Below are positions 1 to 13,781 of a DNA stretch of 64,000 nucleotides, piece after piece. Where the stretch lies: the NCBI GenBank assembly GCA_963837455.1, contig CAWINM010000001.1, positions 1,488,001-1,552,000 of the forward strand, written 5' to 3'. Position 1 is the stretch's first letter. Each line of letters opens with the position of its first letter. A program made the position numbers and the translations under genes. The DNA is from DASYQD01 sp963837455. GTDB taxonomy: Bacteria; Acidobacteriota; Thermoanaerobaculia; Multivoradales; JAIOJS01. The notes below the pieces were generated by a model. It was given only the letters and a program-made list of their open reading frames with translations. It was not told where the DNA came from and made no database searches.

Positions 1-217
1 GTCCCTTGAGGGTAAGCTGAGCCCCGTGGCCGTCGATCCGCAGTCGCAGCAGCGCGCCCTCGCGGGCGAGCTCCCCCTTGCCGCGGTCGAAGATCCAGTT
101 GTCCTCGAAGGCGGGTGGCGCGACGCGCTCGGCCTGCAGCTCGAGCAGGCGGTCGCGCAGCTGGGGCAGCTCGACGCCCGCGAACTTGAGCTCGCGCTCC
201 TCGTGCGCGGCGCTCAT
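1..217 (-). CDS. CYTH-domain protein, N-terminal part
   Basis: The first 72 residues of a protein start at an ATG (215-217) and run off the left edge. The translation shows the CYTH triphosphate-tunnel signature: a leading ELKFAGVEL strand, then NWIFD followed by a patch rich in basic residues (LLRLRIDG) and a QLTLKG strand. CYTH proteins (class IV adenylate cyclases, thiamine triphosphatases and relatives) bind triphosphorylated substrates with metal; the substrate cannot be read from this fragment. It lies 22 bp downstream of the M20 peptidase gene on the same strand, so they may be co-transcribed. Confidence 0.75.
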   Translation of the reverse strand, partial: MSAAHEERELKFAGVELPQLRDRLLELQAERVAPPAFEDNWIFDRGKGELAREGALLRLRIDGHGAQLTLKG

Positions 218-239
218 GCGCACCCCGGACGCGCCGCGC

Positions 240-1637
240 TCACGGGGACAGCGTCCCCAGCCGATCGAGCAGACGGACCGTGCAGCGGATGCCATCGAAG
301 AACTGCGAGACCGACATCTTCTCGTTGGGGGAGTGCAGCCGGTCGTCGGGAAGCCCGAACCCCATGAGCAGGATGGGGGCGTGCAGCACCTCGCTGAAGG
401 TGTTGACCACCGGGATCGACCCCCCTTCTCGTACCCGTAGCGGCCGCTGGCCGAAGGTCTCGGCGAGGACTTCCATGGCGGCCGCAAAATAGGGGCCCTC
501 GGTGGCGAGCAGCCGCGGCTTGCCGCCGTGCAGCAGCTCGGCGCGCACCGTCACCCCCGGGGGCGCCAGCTCCGCCACGTAGGCGCAGAAGCGGCGGCCG
601 ATGTCCTCGGGGTCCTGGTCGGGAACCAGTCGCATCGACACCTTGGCGCCGCCCCACGCCGGCAGCACGGTCTTGGCGCCCGGGGCCATGTAGCCGCCAA
701 AGATGCCGTTGACGTCGAGAGTCGGCCGCACGGTCGCACGCTCGGGCGGGGTGAACTCGGGCTCGCCGTCGAGCGCGGTCACGCCGAGGTCGCGCTCGTA
801 GGCGGCCTGGTCGAAGGGCAGCGCCGCGAGCTCCCGTCGCTCCCAGTCGGCGATCGGCCGCACCGCGTCGTAGAACCCCGGAATGGTGATGCGTCCGCTC
901 TCGGGATCGCGCAGGCCGGCGACGATCCTGGCGAGCGCGTTGAGCGGGTTGACCACCGGACCGCCGTAGGTGCCGGAGTGGAGGTCGCGGTTGGGTCCCT
1001 GGACGCGGATCTCCATGTAGGCGATGCCGCGCAGCCCGTAGACCAGCGCGGGCTGTCCGGGGCCGTGCATCGAGGAGTCCGAGACCACCACGCAGTCGGC
1101 GGCGAGGCGCCGCCCGCCGTCGGCGATCACGTACTCGTCGATGGCGGCGCCGCCCGATTCCTCCTCGCCCTCGACGAGGAGCTTGACGTTGACGGGTAGG
1201 CGGCCGCGGGCGGCGAGCATCGCCTCGACCGCCTTGAGGTGGGTGAAGCTCTGCCCCTTGTCGTCGGTGGCGCCGCGAGCGACCAGGCTGTCGCCCTCGC
1301 GGGTGGGCTCGAAGGGAGGGTGGCGCCACTCCTCCACCGGGTCCACCGGCTGCACGTCGTAGTGCCCGTAGAAGAGCACCGTTGGCCGGCCGGGCGCCCC
1401 CAGCCACTCGCCGTAGACGAGCGGGTGGCGGCCGGCGCCGGGGGCCTCGATGCGCTCGGCGCTGAGACCGGCGGCACGCATGCGGTCGAGCAACCAACGG
1501 CTGCAGCGGTCGACTTCGGCTGCGGAATCGGGGTCGGTGGAGATGGAAGGGATGCGCAGGTAGTCCTCGAGCTCGGCGAGGTACCGCTCCTTGTCCTGCT
1601 CCACCCGCGCGATGACGTCCTGGCTCGACTCTGGCAT
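240..1637 (-). CDS. M20 family metallodipeptidase
   Basis: A 465-residue cytosolic zinc peptidase of the M20/CNDP dipeptidase type, which hydrolyses dipeptides or related small amides. Visible motifs in order are VLFYGHYDVQPVDP (first metal His/Asp), GATDDKGQ (bridging Asp), EGEEESGG (catalytic Glu pair), RDLHSGTYGG in the dimerisation lid, and HSPNEKMS near the C-terminus (metal His). Length is normal for the family. The frame is open upstream to 1718, but the ATG at 1635-1637 is preceded by a strong GGAGGAG at good distance, so I chose it. Substrate specificity is not determined. The frame is intact. Confidence 0.9.
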   Translation of the reverse strand: MPESSQDVIARVEQDKERYLAELEDYLRIPSISTDPDSAAEVDRCSRWLLDRMRAAGLSAERIEAPGAGRHPLVYGEWLGAPGRPTVLFYGHYDVQPVDPVEEWRHPPFEPTREGDSLVARGATDDKGQSFTHLKAVEAMLAARGRLPVNVKLLVEGEEESGGAAIDEYVIADGGRRLAADCVVVSDSSMHGPGQPALVYGLRGIAYMEIRVQGPNRDLHSGTYGGPVVNPLNALARIVAGLRDPESGRITIPGFYDAVRPIADWERRELAALPFDQAAYERDLGVTALDGEPEFTPPERATVRPTLDVNGIFGGYMAPGAKTVLPAWGGAKVSMRLVPDQDPEDIGRRFCAYVAELAPPGVTVRAELLHGGKPRLLATEGPYFAAAMEVLAETFGQRPLRVREGGSIPVVNTFSEVLHAPILLMGFGLPDDRLHSPNEKMSVSQFFDGIRCTVRLLDRLGTLSP

Positions 1638-1751
1638 GTCTCCTCCGCTGCCGGCCGCGAAGTCTAGCAGCCCCCGCACACCGGTTCCTGGGCGCCACCC
1701 AGCCCTGTCGCGGGCCACTGCAGCTCTCCTCGGCGCGCGCCCCGTCCGCCC

Positions 1752-2408
1752 TCAGCGGAAGCTGCCGCCGCTCTTCTTCCAGTCGGCCAGGAAGCGCTCG
1801 AGACCGAGGTCGGTGAGCGGGTGCTTGTAGAGCTGCTGGAGGATCTTGAACGGCATGGTGGCGACGTCGGCGCCCATCAGCGCGGCGCGCAGCACGTGCT
1901 CGGGGTGCCGGATAGAGGCCACCAGCACCTTGGTGTCGGCAGCGTAGTTCTCGTAGATGGCGAGGATCTGCTCGACGAGCTCCATGCCCGCCAGGCCGAT
2001 GTCGTCGACGCGGCCGACGAAGGGGGAGATGTAGGCGGCGCCGGCCTTGGCGGCGAGCAGTGCCTGGTTGGCCGAGAAGCAGAGCGTGACGTTGGTGGGA
2101 ATCCCCTCGGCCTTGAGACGCGCCACCGCCTGCAGGCCGGGAGGCGTCAGCGGCACCTTCACCACCACGTTCTCGGCCAGGGCGGCGATCTCGTGCGCCT
2201 CGCCGAGGATGGCGGCGAGGTCGGTGGCGAGCACCTCGCCGGAGACCGGGCGGTCCCCCACCAGCCGCGCGATCTCCTTGACGGTGGGCAGGTAGGGCTT
2301 GCCCTGCGCGGCGATGAGCGACGGGTTGGTGGTCACCCCGTCCACCATCCCCCACTCGAGCCCGGTGGCGATCTCCTTGACGTCGGCGGTGTCGAGAAAG
2401 AAGTCCAT
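1752..2408 (-). CDS. Transaldolase (small FSA/TalC-type)
   Basis: A 218-residue class I aldolase of the short transaldolase/fructose-6-phosphate aldolase group (pentose phosphate pathway, cytosol). It starts MDFFLDTADVKEI and has the TTNPSL motif. The Schiff-base lysine is K84 in VVVKVPLT. The position that is Tyr in fructose-6-phosphate aldolase and Phe in true transaldolases is F130 here (SPFVGR), which favours transaldolase activity. It lies 43 bp after gyrA on the same strand. The frame is intact, unlike the neighbouring gyrase genes. Confidence 0.9.
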   Translation of the reverse strand: MDFFLDTADVKEIATGLEWGMVDGVTTNPSLIAAQGKPYLPTVKEIARLVGDRPVSGEVLATDLAAILGEAHEIAALAENVVVKVPLTPPGLQAVARLKAEGIPTNVTLCFSANQALLAAKAGAAYISPFVGRVDDIGLAGMELVEQILAIYENYAADTKVLVASIRHPEHVLRAALMGADVATMPFKILQQLYKHPLTDLGLERFLADWKKSGGSFR

Positions 2409-2453
2409 TGCGCGTGGTCCTCGCCTGGGGACACCGCCTGGCGCGGCGGTGTG

Positions 2454-5038
<2,585 letters not shown>

Positions 5039-5042
5039 AGGC

Positions 5043-7521
<2,479 letters not shown>

Positions 7522-7654
7522 GGCGTCGCTGCCCCCGCGCCGGCAGCAGGCGCGCCCCCCGTTTCATCGTTCGGGACCCTACACCCCGGGCAGGATGAGA
7601 CGGCTCGAGAGGGCTCCCGGGGGCAGAAGGCGGGGCGCCGGCCAGCGCCTGTTC

Positions 7655-7683
7655 AGTATAGCGCGCCGCGGCCTGGAAAGCCA
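7655..7683 (-). promoter_or_regulatory. Possible promoter for gyrB
   Basis: On the minus strand the 190-bp gap between recF and gyrB holds TATACT (7655-7660), a 5/6 match to the -10 consensus, about 134 bases before the gyrB start. The -35 region, around 7677-7683, is weak. A separate gyrB promoter would agree with the unusually long gap in this otherwise tight gene group. Confidence 0.35.
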
Positions 7684-7710
7684 GTGCTTAAGTATTGAAA
7701 ACGCTGGTGG

Positions 7711-8847
7711 TTAGACAGCTTGCCAGCGGCCCTCGACGAGCGTCCAGCGGTGGTCGCTGGAGAGACCGTCCCAGACCTCGGGGCGGCTGGAGGTGGCGAG
7801 CAGCTGGGTGACCGGCGTGAAGACCTTCCACAGCGCCGCGAGCCGGTCCCGGTCGAGCTCGGCGTCGGCATCGTCGAGCAGGTAGAGCGGGTCGCGACCG
7901 CTGGCCTCGACCAGTCTTCCCTGCGCTGCCGCGAGCAGCAGGCCGAGTGCCTTGCCCTCCCCCGCCGAGGCCACCTCCCCGACCTCGCGGCCCCCCCACA
8001 GCAGCCGCAGCGCGTCCCGATGGGGCCCCAGCAGCGGCGCCCGCCTCTCCCGTTCCCGTGCCGTCAGCCGCTCGAGCGCGGCAAGGATCGTCGCCGCTCC
8101 TTCGGCGCCGGCGCGCGGCGAGGGCAGGTACTCGAGCCGCAGTGGCGGGAATGGAACCGCGGTGCGGGCAGCGACTTCGACCAGTGCTCTCTCGAGCGCT
8201 CGCACGTACGCGGCGCGGAGGGCGATCACCGCGGCTGCGGCCTCGGCGAGCATGCCGTTCCAGCTCTCCAGAGCCCCGTGCCCGCCGCTCGCCAGCAGGT
8301 GGCGCTTCTGTGCCAGCACCCGCCTGTAGCGGGTGAGGACGGCGAGCGCCGCCGGGCGCGTGCTCACCAGGCCACGATCGATGAGCCGCCTCGCGAGCAC
8401 CGGCGCGCCGCCGAGCAGGTCCGCCTCCGCCGCCGTCCACAGCACCACCGGTTGCAGCGCCACGTGCTCGCCCAGCGGCAGGGTCTGACCATTGGCGAGG
8501 CGGCGCCGCTCGCCGCTCTGCCACCCCAGCTCGAGGCGGTCGCGCCCGTTGCGGCCGGCAACGGCTTCGAGGTGAAAGCCTGCCTCTCCGTGGCGCACGC
8601 AGGCGGCGAGGTCGGCGGTGCGAAAGCTCTTCGTGGTCGCCAGCAGGTAGATCGCCTCGACCACACTGGTCTTTCCCGCGCCGTTGGCTCCCAGCAGCAG
8701 GTGACGGCCACCGCCGGGTGCGAACCCGTCGTCGGCGAGGTTGCGGAACGAACGGAGGGAAAGGGAGGCGAGCAGGGCTAGACGTGCATCGGCATGATGA
8801 CGCAGAGGTAGCGCAGGTCCTCGCCGGTCACCGGGTAGCCCACGCAC
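7711..8847 (-). CDS. recF: DNA replication and repair protein RecF
   Basis: An SMC-like ATPase that loads RecA at gaps with RecO and RecR. The Walker A motif is LLLGANGAGKTS (about residues 51-61 of this frame), followed by a family-typical coiled middle and a C-terminal Walker B-like LYLLDDADAELD, then LLATSSRPE. The frame is intact and ends in TAA at 7711-7713. The start is uncertain. The only in-frame ATG is at 8847, which overlaps the dnaN end by 70 bp; homology suggests translation begins near 8780 (LALLASLSLRSFRN), where no ATG, GTG or TTG lies in frame. Either an indel hides the start or a non-standard codon is used. Confidence 0.9.
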   Translation of the reverse strand: MRGLPGDRRGPALPLRHHADARLALLASLSLRSFRNLADDGFAPGGGRHLLLGANGAGKTSVVEAIYLLATTKSFRTADLAACVRHGEAGFHLEAVAGRNGRDRLELGWQSGERRRLANGQTLPLGEHVALQPVVLWTAAEADLLGGAPVLARRLIDRGLVSTRPAALAVLTRYRRVLAQKRHLLASGGHGALESWNGMLAEAAAAVIALRAAYVRALERALVEVAARTAVPFPPLRLEYLPSPRAGAEGAATILAALERLTARERERRAPLLGPHRDALRLLWGGREVGEVASAGEGKALGLLLAAAQGRLVEASGRDPLYLLDDADAELDRDRLAALWKVFTPVTQLLATSSRPEVWDGLSSDHRWTLVEGRWQAV

Positions 8848-9898
8848 TGGCTCTCTCGTCCTTGAGCTCGAGGCGCACCTGCGCCGCTTCGACGGCGCTC
8901 AGGAAGTGCCCCAGGTAGTCGGGGTTGAGCCCTAGCTTGATCTCCGGACCCTCGTACTCGCAGGGGACCTGCTCGCTGGCCTCGCCGAGGTCGGGGTTGG
9001 CCGCCGAGATCACCAGCTGCTCGGGCGAGAAGTGCAAGAGGACGCCGCGCGCCCGCTCGCCGGTGAGCAGCGCCACCCGCTGCACCGCCTGCTGGAAGGG
9101 CTGGCGATCGAGCACCGGCCGCTTGTCGTGGTTCTTGGCGATCACCCGTTCGTAGTCAGGAAAGGTGCCCTCGAGGATGCGGCAGGTGAGCTCGCGCTTG
9201 CCGAGGGGGAACGACAGGTGGTGCTCGCCGCGCCGGTAGGCGACGGTCTCCAGCCCTCGAAGCGCAGCAGCTCCTGCAACGCCTTGCGTGGAATGAGCAC
9301 GCCCTCCTGGGCCTTCTTGATGGTGACGGCGGTGCCGTCGGCACCACCCGCGGCCGCCTCGACGAGAGCCAGCCGGTGGCCGTCGGTGGCCACCATCTCC
9401 AGCCCGTCCGGCTTGAGCTTGAACAACGCCCCGTTGAGCTGGAAGCGCGACTCCTCGGTGGAGATGGCGAAGATCACCTTGGCGATCATCCGCCGCAGCA
9501 CCTCGAGCGACAGCTCGACGACGGTATCCCCCTCGACCCGCGGCAGGGTGGGAAAGTTCTCCGCCTCGAGGCCACGGATGCGGAAACGGCTGCGCGCCGG
9601 CCTGCAAGGTGACGTTGGATCCCTCGTCGAGCTTGAGCGTGAGCTCGGCGTCGGCAAGCGCGCGGACGATCTCGTGAAACTTCTTCGCCTGCACCGCGAC
9701 CGCGCCGTCGCGTTCGACCTCTGCGCCACACCAGGTGGCGAGAGAGACGTCGAGATCGGTGGCGGCGAGAGCGAGCTTGCCGTCGCGAGCGTCGAGCAGC
9801 AGGTGCGAGAGGATGGGGATCGTCGTCCGGCGCTCGACGATGCCCTGCATCAGAGCGAGCTCCGTGAGCAGGGCGTCACGCTGGAGACGAAGTTCCAT
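8778..9898 (-). CDS. dnaN: DNA polymerase III sliding clamp (beta), frame broken
   Basis: The beta clamp that tethers DNA polymerase III. It starts at ATG 9896-9898 (MELRLQRDALLTEL) and is followed by the typical TTIPILSHLLL block. Collinear segments in three frames continue through NFPTLPRVEG, MIAKVIFAISTEESR, MVATDGHRLALVE, FPDYERVIAKNH and a terminal YLCVIMPMHV before TAG at 8778-8780. Shifts are near 9600 (one extra base before RSRFRIRG), near 9255 (after LLRFEG) and near 8850 (after LELKDER). It directly follows dnaA on the same strand, the usual order. Three shifts in an essential gene again point to sequence error. Confidence 0.9.
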
Positions 9899-10187
9899 TC
9901 GCTGTCGAGCCTCCGGGGGTCGCTCTGTTCCGGCTCGGAACGGGTCGGAAATATAGCATAGCCGTCGTCGTAGAAGGCGCTGTGGAGAGTGCTGAAAAGC
10001 CGCGTCGGAGAAGGGTTGACGGAGGGGGCGCGCGCACGAGCCGGCTGTGGACTTGCTGCGGAGGCGGTGTGGAGGCCAGAGGATGGCGAGGTGTGCGGGG
10101 AGGCCGCTCGCTGGCATTCCGCAGGAATCTCCGCAGGGGGCGCAGCCGGGATTGGAAGGATGAAGGCAGGAGGCCCGGAGCGGGCCG
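9899..10187. other. dnaA-dnaN intergenic region
   Basis: This 289-bp gap has no convincing gene. It contains three TGTGGA cores (around 9991, 10047 and 10067), reminiscent of degenerate DnaA boxes, an AT-rich patch near 9950-9960, and a short palindrome ATTCC-GCA-GGAAT near 10120. None of the cores matches the full 9-bp DnaA box, so it is at best a secondary part of the origin. Confidence 0.4.
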
Positions 10188-11468
10188 TCAGACGAGGTGC
10201 TGGAGCATGCGGTCGAGGGTCTGGGCGAGATCGGCGTCGTTCTCGCGCAGCTTGTCGATCTTGTCGACCGAGTACATCACCGTCGAGTGGTGCTTGTCGT
10301 TGAACTGGCGGCCGATGTCGGGGTAGGAGAGCGGCGTGAGGCGCTTGCACATCCACATCGCCACCTGGCGCGGGAAGGCGATCTGCTTCTGGTTCGACTT
10401 GCTCTTGATCTCGGAGACCTTGAGCCCGTAGTGGCGAGCGACGAACTTGATGACGTCGGCCGCCGAGACGCGGCGGTCGGCCTCGGGGAGGATGTCGCGC
10501 AGGGTGTCCTTGGCGAGGTCGAGCGACAGCGGCCGCCCGGTGAGCTCGGAGAAGGCGAGCACGCGGTTGAGGAGACCCTCGAGCTCACGCACGTTGCTGC
10601 GCACCTGCTGGGCGAGGAACTGTGCCACGTCATCGGGGAGAGCTTGCCCGGCGACCTCGGCCTTGCGGCGCAGGATGACGATCTTGGTCTCGAGGTCCGG
10701 CGGCTGGATGTCGGCGATGAGGCCCCACTCGAAGCGGCTGCGGAGGCGCTCCTCGAGGCCGGCGATGCTGCGCGGCGGCGCGTCGGAGGTGAGGATGATC
10801 TGCTTCTGCGCCGTGTAGAGGGTGTTGAAGGTGTGAAAGAACTCCTCTTGCGTGCGCTCCTTGCCGGCGACGAACTGGACATCGTCGATGAGCAGCACGT
10901 CGATGGTGCGGTAGCGCTCGCGGAAGGCGGGCATGCGATCGAAACGGATGGAGTTGATGAGCTCGTTGACGAACTGCTCGGCGACGAGGTAGAGCACGCG
11001 CAGGCTACCGTAGCGGCGCTGGATCTCGTGGCCGATGGCGTGCAGGAGGTGAGTCTTGCCGAGACCGACGCCGCCGTAGAGGAACAGCGGGTTGTAGCTG
11101 TGGGCCGGGCTCTCGGCAACGGCGCGCGCGGCGGCGTGCGCGAACTGGTTGGAGCTGCCCACGACGAAGGTGTCGAAGAGGTAGCGGGCGTTGAGCTTTG
11201 GTGCCGAGCGGGCAGGGGTGGCGGGCTTCTCGGCGAGGGAGAAGAGGACGCGAAACTGGGGTCCCCGAAGGTCGGCGATGGCGCGGTCGACGGCCGGCCG
11301 GTAGCTCTGCTCGAGGGCGCTCAGGATGTGATCGTTGGGGGCGAGGAGCACGAGGCGATCCGGCTCCTCGCGCTGCACGCGCAAAGGGCGGAACCAGGTG
11401 GCGAGCTCCTCGGGGTCGAGGTGGCGTTCGAGCTCGCGCTGGAGGTCTTTCCAGAGGTTCTTGCTCAT
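10188..11468 (-). CDS. dnaA: Chromosomal replication initiator DnaA
   Basis: A 426-residue AAA+ initiator that binds DnaA boxes and opens oriC. Domain I starts MSKNLWKDLQRELERHLD. The linker is short. Domain III begins near residue 95 with Walker A GGVGLGKTH (about 132-140) and Walker B VLLIDDVQF (about 182-190), then sensor motifs. Domain IV ends with the DNA-binding signature KHHSTVMYSVDKI. The start is ATG 11466-11468; the frame is open further upstream, but homology supports this one. A good minus-strand promoter and DnaA-box-like sites lie immediately upstream, which suggests autoregulation. The frame is intact. Confidence 0.97.
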   Translation of the reverse strand: MSKNLWKDLQRELERHLDPEELATWFRPLRVQREEPDRLVLLAPNDHILSALEQSYRPAVDRAIADLRGPQFRVLFSLAEKPATPARSAPKLNARYLFDTFVVGSSNQFAHAAARAVAESPAHSYNPLFLYGGVGLGKTHLLHAIGHEIQRRYGSLRVLYLVAEQFVNELINSIRFDRMPAFRERYRTIDVLLIDDVQFVAGKERTQEEFFHTFNTLYTAQKQIILTSDAPPRSIAGLEERLRSRFEWGLIADIQPPDLETKIVILRRKAEVAGQALPDDVAQFLAQQVRSNVRELEGLLNRVLAFSELTGRPLSLDLAKDTLRDILPEADRRVSAADVIKFVARHYGLKVSEIKSKSNQKQIAFPRQVAMWMCKRLTPLSYPDIGRQFNDKHHSTVMYSVDKIDKLRENDADLAQTLDRMLQHLV

Positions 11469-11481
11469 GGGCGGAGAGACG

Positions 11482-11513
11482 AAATCCACACCATTTCCAC
11501 ACTCTGTGGAAAA
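11482..11513. other. DnaA-box cluster, candidate oriC element
   Basis: Three box-like 9-mers lie within 32 bp just upstream of dnaA. AAATCCACA (11482-11490) is a partial match, ATTTCCACA (11493-11501) matches 8 of 9 positions of TTWTNCACA, and TGTGGAAAA (11505-11513) is the exact complement of TTTTCCACA. The surrounding 11469-11641 stretch is the natural place for oriC given dnaA on one side and mutY divergent on the other, and has modestly AT-rich patches (ACTATAACAC, GAAATATCAG). Confidence 0.55.
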
Positions 11514-11570
11514 CACCCACTGGCCTCGGCCCGAGCCGATCGCCGTTGTTGTGTCCCGGGGAGTCCGGCG

Positions 11571-11598
11571 ACTATAACACAGGGGTTCGAGGCTGCAA
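11571..11598 (-). promoter_or_regulatory. dnaA: Promoter for dnaA
   Basis: On the minus strand there is TTGCAG (11593-11598), a 16-base spacer and TATAGT (11571-11576), a sigma-70-type promoter with a 5/6 -10 element. Transcription would start near 11563, about 95 bases before dnaA, so the DnaA-box cluster lies inside the leader, a layout that suits self-repression. Confidence 0.6.
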
Positions 11599-11641
11599 GG
11601 CAGCCCGTGTGACAACTAACAAGTGGTGTGTTTGTAAGCAG

Positions 11642-12808
11642 ATGCGGGAAATATCAGGAGACGGGCCCGCAGCCGCGCAGCGGGGCAGGAACGACGCCGA
11701 GAGGCTGCTTCGTTGGTACCTGATGAGCCGCCGGGACCTGCCCTGGCGGCGCACTCGGGACCCCTGGGCGATCTGGGTGTCCGAGGTGATGCTGCAGCAG
11801 ACGCGGGTGCAGCACGTGGTGGCCTACTTCGAGCCGTTTCTGGCGCGGTTTCCAGATCCCGCGGCGTTGGCGGCGACGCCCGTAGACGAGGCGCTCGCAC
11901 ACTGGTCGGGCCTCGGCTACTACCGCCGGCTACGCCTGCTGCACCGTGCCGCCGCGGCGCTGGTGGCGGCCGGTGGCGGCATTCCCACCGAGCTGGCCGC
12001 ACTGCGGGCCCTGCCCGGGGTGGGGGACTATACCGCCGCCGCGGTGGCGAGCATTGCCTTCGGGGTCGCCGAGCCGGCGCTCGATGGCAACGTCGTGCGG
12101 CTGCTCTGTCGCTGGCTCGCCTGCGGCGACGACCCCCGGCGGCGAGCGGTTCGCGCGCGGCTGCGCGAGGCGGCGCGAGCCCTGCTGGTGGCGGCAAGCG
12201 CCGGCGACAGCAACCAGGCGCTCATGGAGCTCGGGGGTCGCGTCTGCACCCCGCGCGCACCGCGGTGCCCCGAGTGTCCGCTCGCCGCGAGCTGCGCGGC
12301 ACGAGCGGCAGGCAACCCAGAGGTCTTCCCGCGCGCGACGCGGCGCGGCGCGACGCAGCGGGTGACGCTGGTGATGGTGGTCGTCGAGGACGCGGGACGG
12401 GTGCTGCTGTTCCGGCGCCCGGCCGGCGCGTCGTTGCTGGCCGGGACGTGGGAGCTGCCGTGGGTGGAGGCCGGCGTGGGGGACCCGGCCGGCGCGCTGG
12501 CGCGGCGCTACGGCGGGAGCTTCGAGCTCGGGGCCGAGCATGGGCGGGTTCGCCACGCCATCACCACCCGGCGGCTGGCGGTGACGGTGCGCGCGAGCCG
12601 TTTTCTCGCCGGCGGCGTCGGCGAGGGCAGGGAGGCGGCCTGGGTGCGGCGCGAGGAGGTCGGGGCGCTGCCCGTCTCGTCGCTCGTGCACAAGGCGCTG
12701 GCGGCGGGGAGGCCGGAGGAGGCGGGCGAACGGGCGACGGCGGCGGCGGCAGCGCGCCGCACCCGAGGCAGGGCCGGCGACGCTACTGGCCGCCGCCGGC
12801 GAGGATGA
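11642..12808 (+). CDS. mutY: A/G-specific adenine DNA glycosylase
   Basis: A base-excision repair enzyme that removes adenine mispaired with 8-oxoguanine. The 388-residue chain has the helix with catalytic Glu (SEVMLQQT, E48), the helix-hairpin-helix LPGVGDYTAAAVASIA (about 124-139), and the catalytic Asp in ALDGNV (D148). The [4Fe-4S] cluster cysteines are C202, C209, C212 and C218 in the exact C-x6-C-x2-C-x5-C spacing. A C-terminal NUDIX-like domain, which recognises 8-oxoG, covers roughly residues 235-355. The start is ATG 11642; an in-frame ATG at 11723 is possible but would cut the first helix. Its 3' end overlaps the convergent cNMP-binding gene by 26 bp. Confidence 0.93.
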   Translation: MREISGDGPAAAQRGRNDAERLLRWYLMSRRDLPWRRTRDPWAIWVSEVMLQQTRVQHVVAYFEPFLARFPDPAALAATPVDEALAHWSGLGYYRRLRLLHRAAAALVAAGGGIPTELAALRALPGVGDYTAAAVASIAFGVAEPALDGNVVRLLCRWLACGDDPRRRAVRARLREAARALLVAASAGDSNQALMELGGRVCTPRAPRCPECPLAASCAARAAGNPEVFPRATRRGATQRVTLVMVVVEDAGRVLLFRRPAGASLLAGTWELPWVEAGVGDPAGALARRYGGSFELGAEHGRVRHAITTRRLAVTVRASRFLAGGVGEGREAAWVRREEVGALPVSSLVHKALAAGRPEEAGERATAAAAARRTRGRAGDATGRRRRG

Positions 12809-13757
12809 ACCAGCCGACCAGCTTGTCGTCGATCTCGCGCAGCCGCTTGGCGACCAGGGTGCAGAGGATGCGCAGAAGGCGCAGCGAGGAGACCTTGCGA
12901 ATGTCGAGCAAGCCGGCGACCACGTCGCTGGGGATGGCGAGGACGACCGCGCCGCCGTCGTGGGCGGTGGCCTCAGCAGAGCGCGGCTGGTTGTCGATGA
13001 GCGCCATCTCGCCGAACCAGTCGCCGCGTTCCATGAAAGCGAGCGCCTCTTCGCCGGCTCCCGGGATGCGCTTGCTGATGCGCACCCGACCGTCGAGCAC
13101 CACATACATGGCGTCGCCGGTGTCGCCTTCGCGGAACAGCGTCTCGCCGCCGCGCAGCTTGCGCTCGCGCGACAGCGAGGCGAGGAAGTGGATCTCCATG
13201 CGCGAGAGCTTCTGCTCCTGGAAGAGGTCCTGCTTCTGGGTGAGCTGCAGCCGGAAGGAGCCGGTGGGCTCGCGCAGGGGAGCCTCGATCGAGGGCAGCG
13301 GCTTGCCGGCCTCGGAGAAGAACCGGGTGAGACGCTCGTTGGTATTGCGCAGCTTCTGCGACAGGCTGCGCCAGAAGGTCCACCACAGCGCCATGGCGAA
13401 GCGCGGATCCTGCTCGGCGAGCGCCCCGAGGGCGACCGGATTGAGCAGGAAGAGCTCGGTGGCCTGCTCGGTGACAGCGTCGACCGAGCGCGGCGCCTGA
13501 TCGACGAAGCTGGTCTCGCCGAACAGATCGCCTTCGGCGAGGTGAGCGAGGTCGAAGGAGCCGTAGGCGGTGTCGCGCTTGATGCGCACGCGACCGCGGT
13601 GGACGATGAAGGCGTCGTGCGAGGCATCGCCCTCCTTCACCACGGTGACGCCTCCGGGGAAGCGAATCAGGGAGGTGGCCTGGGCGAGGCGCGCCAGCTG
13701 CTCGGCCGGGAAGTGGTCGAGAACGGGGAAGGCGGCGAGCCGTTCGTGCACCTTCAT
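12783..13757 (-). CDS. Protein with two cyclic-nucleotide-binding domains
   Basis: A 324-residue protein with two cNMP-binding (CAP_ED) beta-barrels and no helix-turn-helix or catalytic domain that I can see. The first spans about residues 10-115 (VVKEGDASHDAFIVHRGRV, GDLFGETSFVDQAPRS). The second spans about 195-300 (LFREGDTGDAMYVVLDGRV, GDWFGEMALIDNQPRSA). Both keep the phosphate-cassette pattern G-E-x-A/S-x-x-D-x-x-P-R-S/A. It could be a cNMP sensor acting through protein contacts. Ligand and partner are unknown. It is convergent with mutY, with a short 3' overlap. Confidence 0.85.
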   Translation of the reverse strand: MKVHERLAAFPVLDHFPAEQLARLAQATSLIRFPGGVTVVKEGDASHDAFIVHRGRVRIKRDTAYGSFDLAHLAEGDLFGETSFVDQAPRSVDAVTEQATELFLLNPVALGALAEQDPRFAMALWWTFWRSLSQKLRNTNERLTRFFSEAGKPLPSIEAPLREPTGSFRLQLTQKQDLFQEQKLSRMEIHFLASLSRERKLRGGETLFREGDTGDAMYVVLDGRVRISKRIPGAGEEALAFMERGDWFGEMALIDNQPRSAEATAHDGGAVVLAIPSDVVAGLLDIRKVSSLRLLRILCTLVAKRLREIDDKLVGWFILAGGGQ

Positions 13758-13781
13758 GGGTTGGGTGGCTGGCGAGGTATC

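Noticed and set aside
214..2355. 713-codon open frame antisense/out of frame over the dipeptidase and transaldolase
   Set aside because: Composition is Arg/Ala/Gly shadow sequence and it covers two well-supported genes in other frames; typical of GC-rich DNA.
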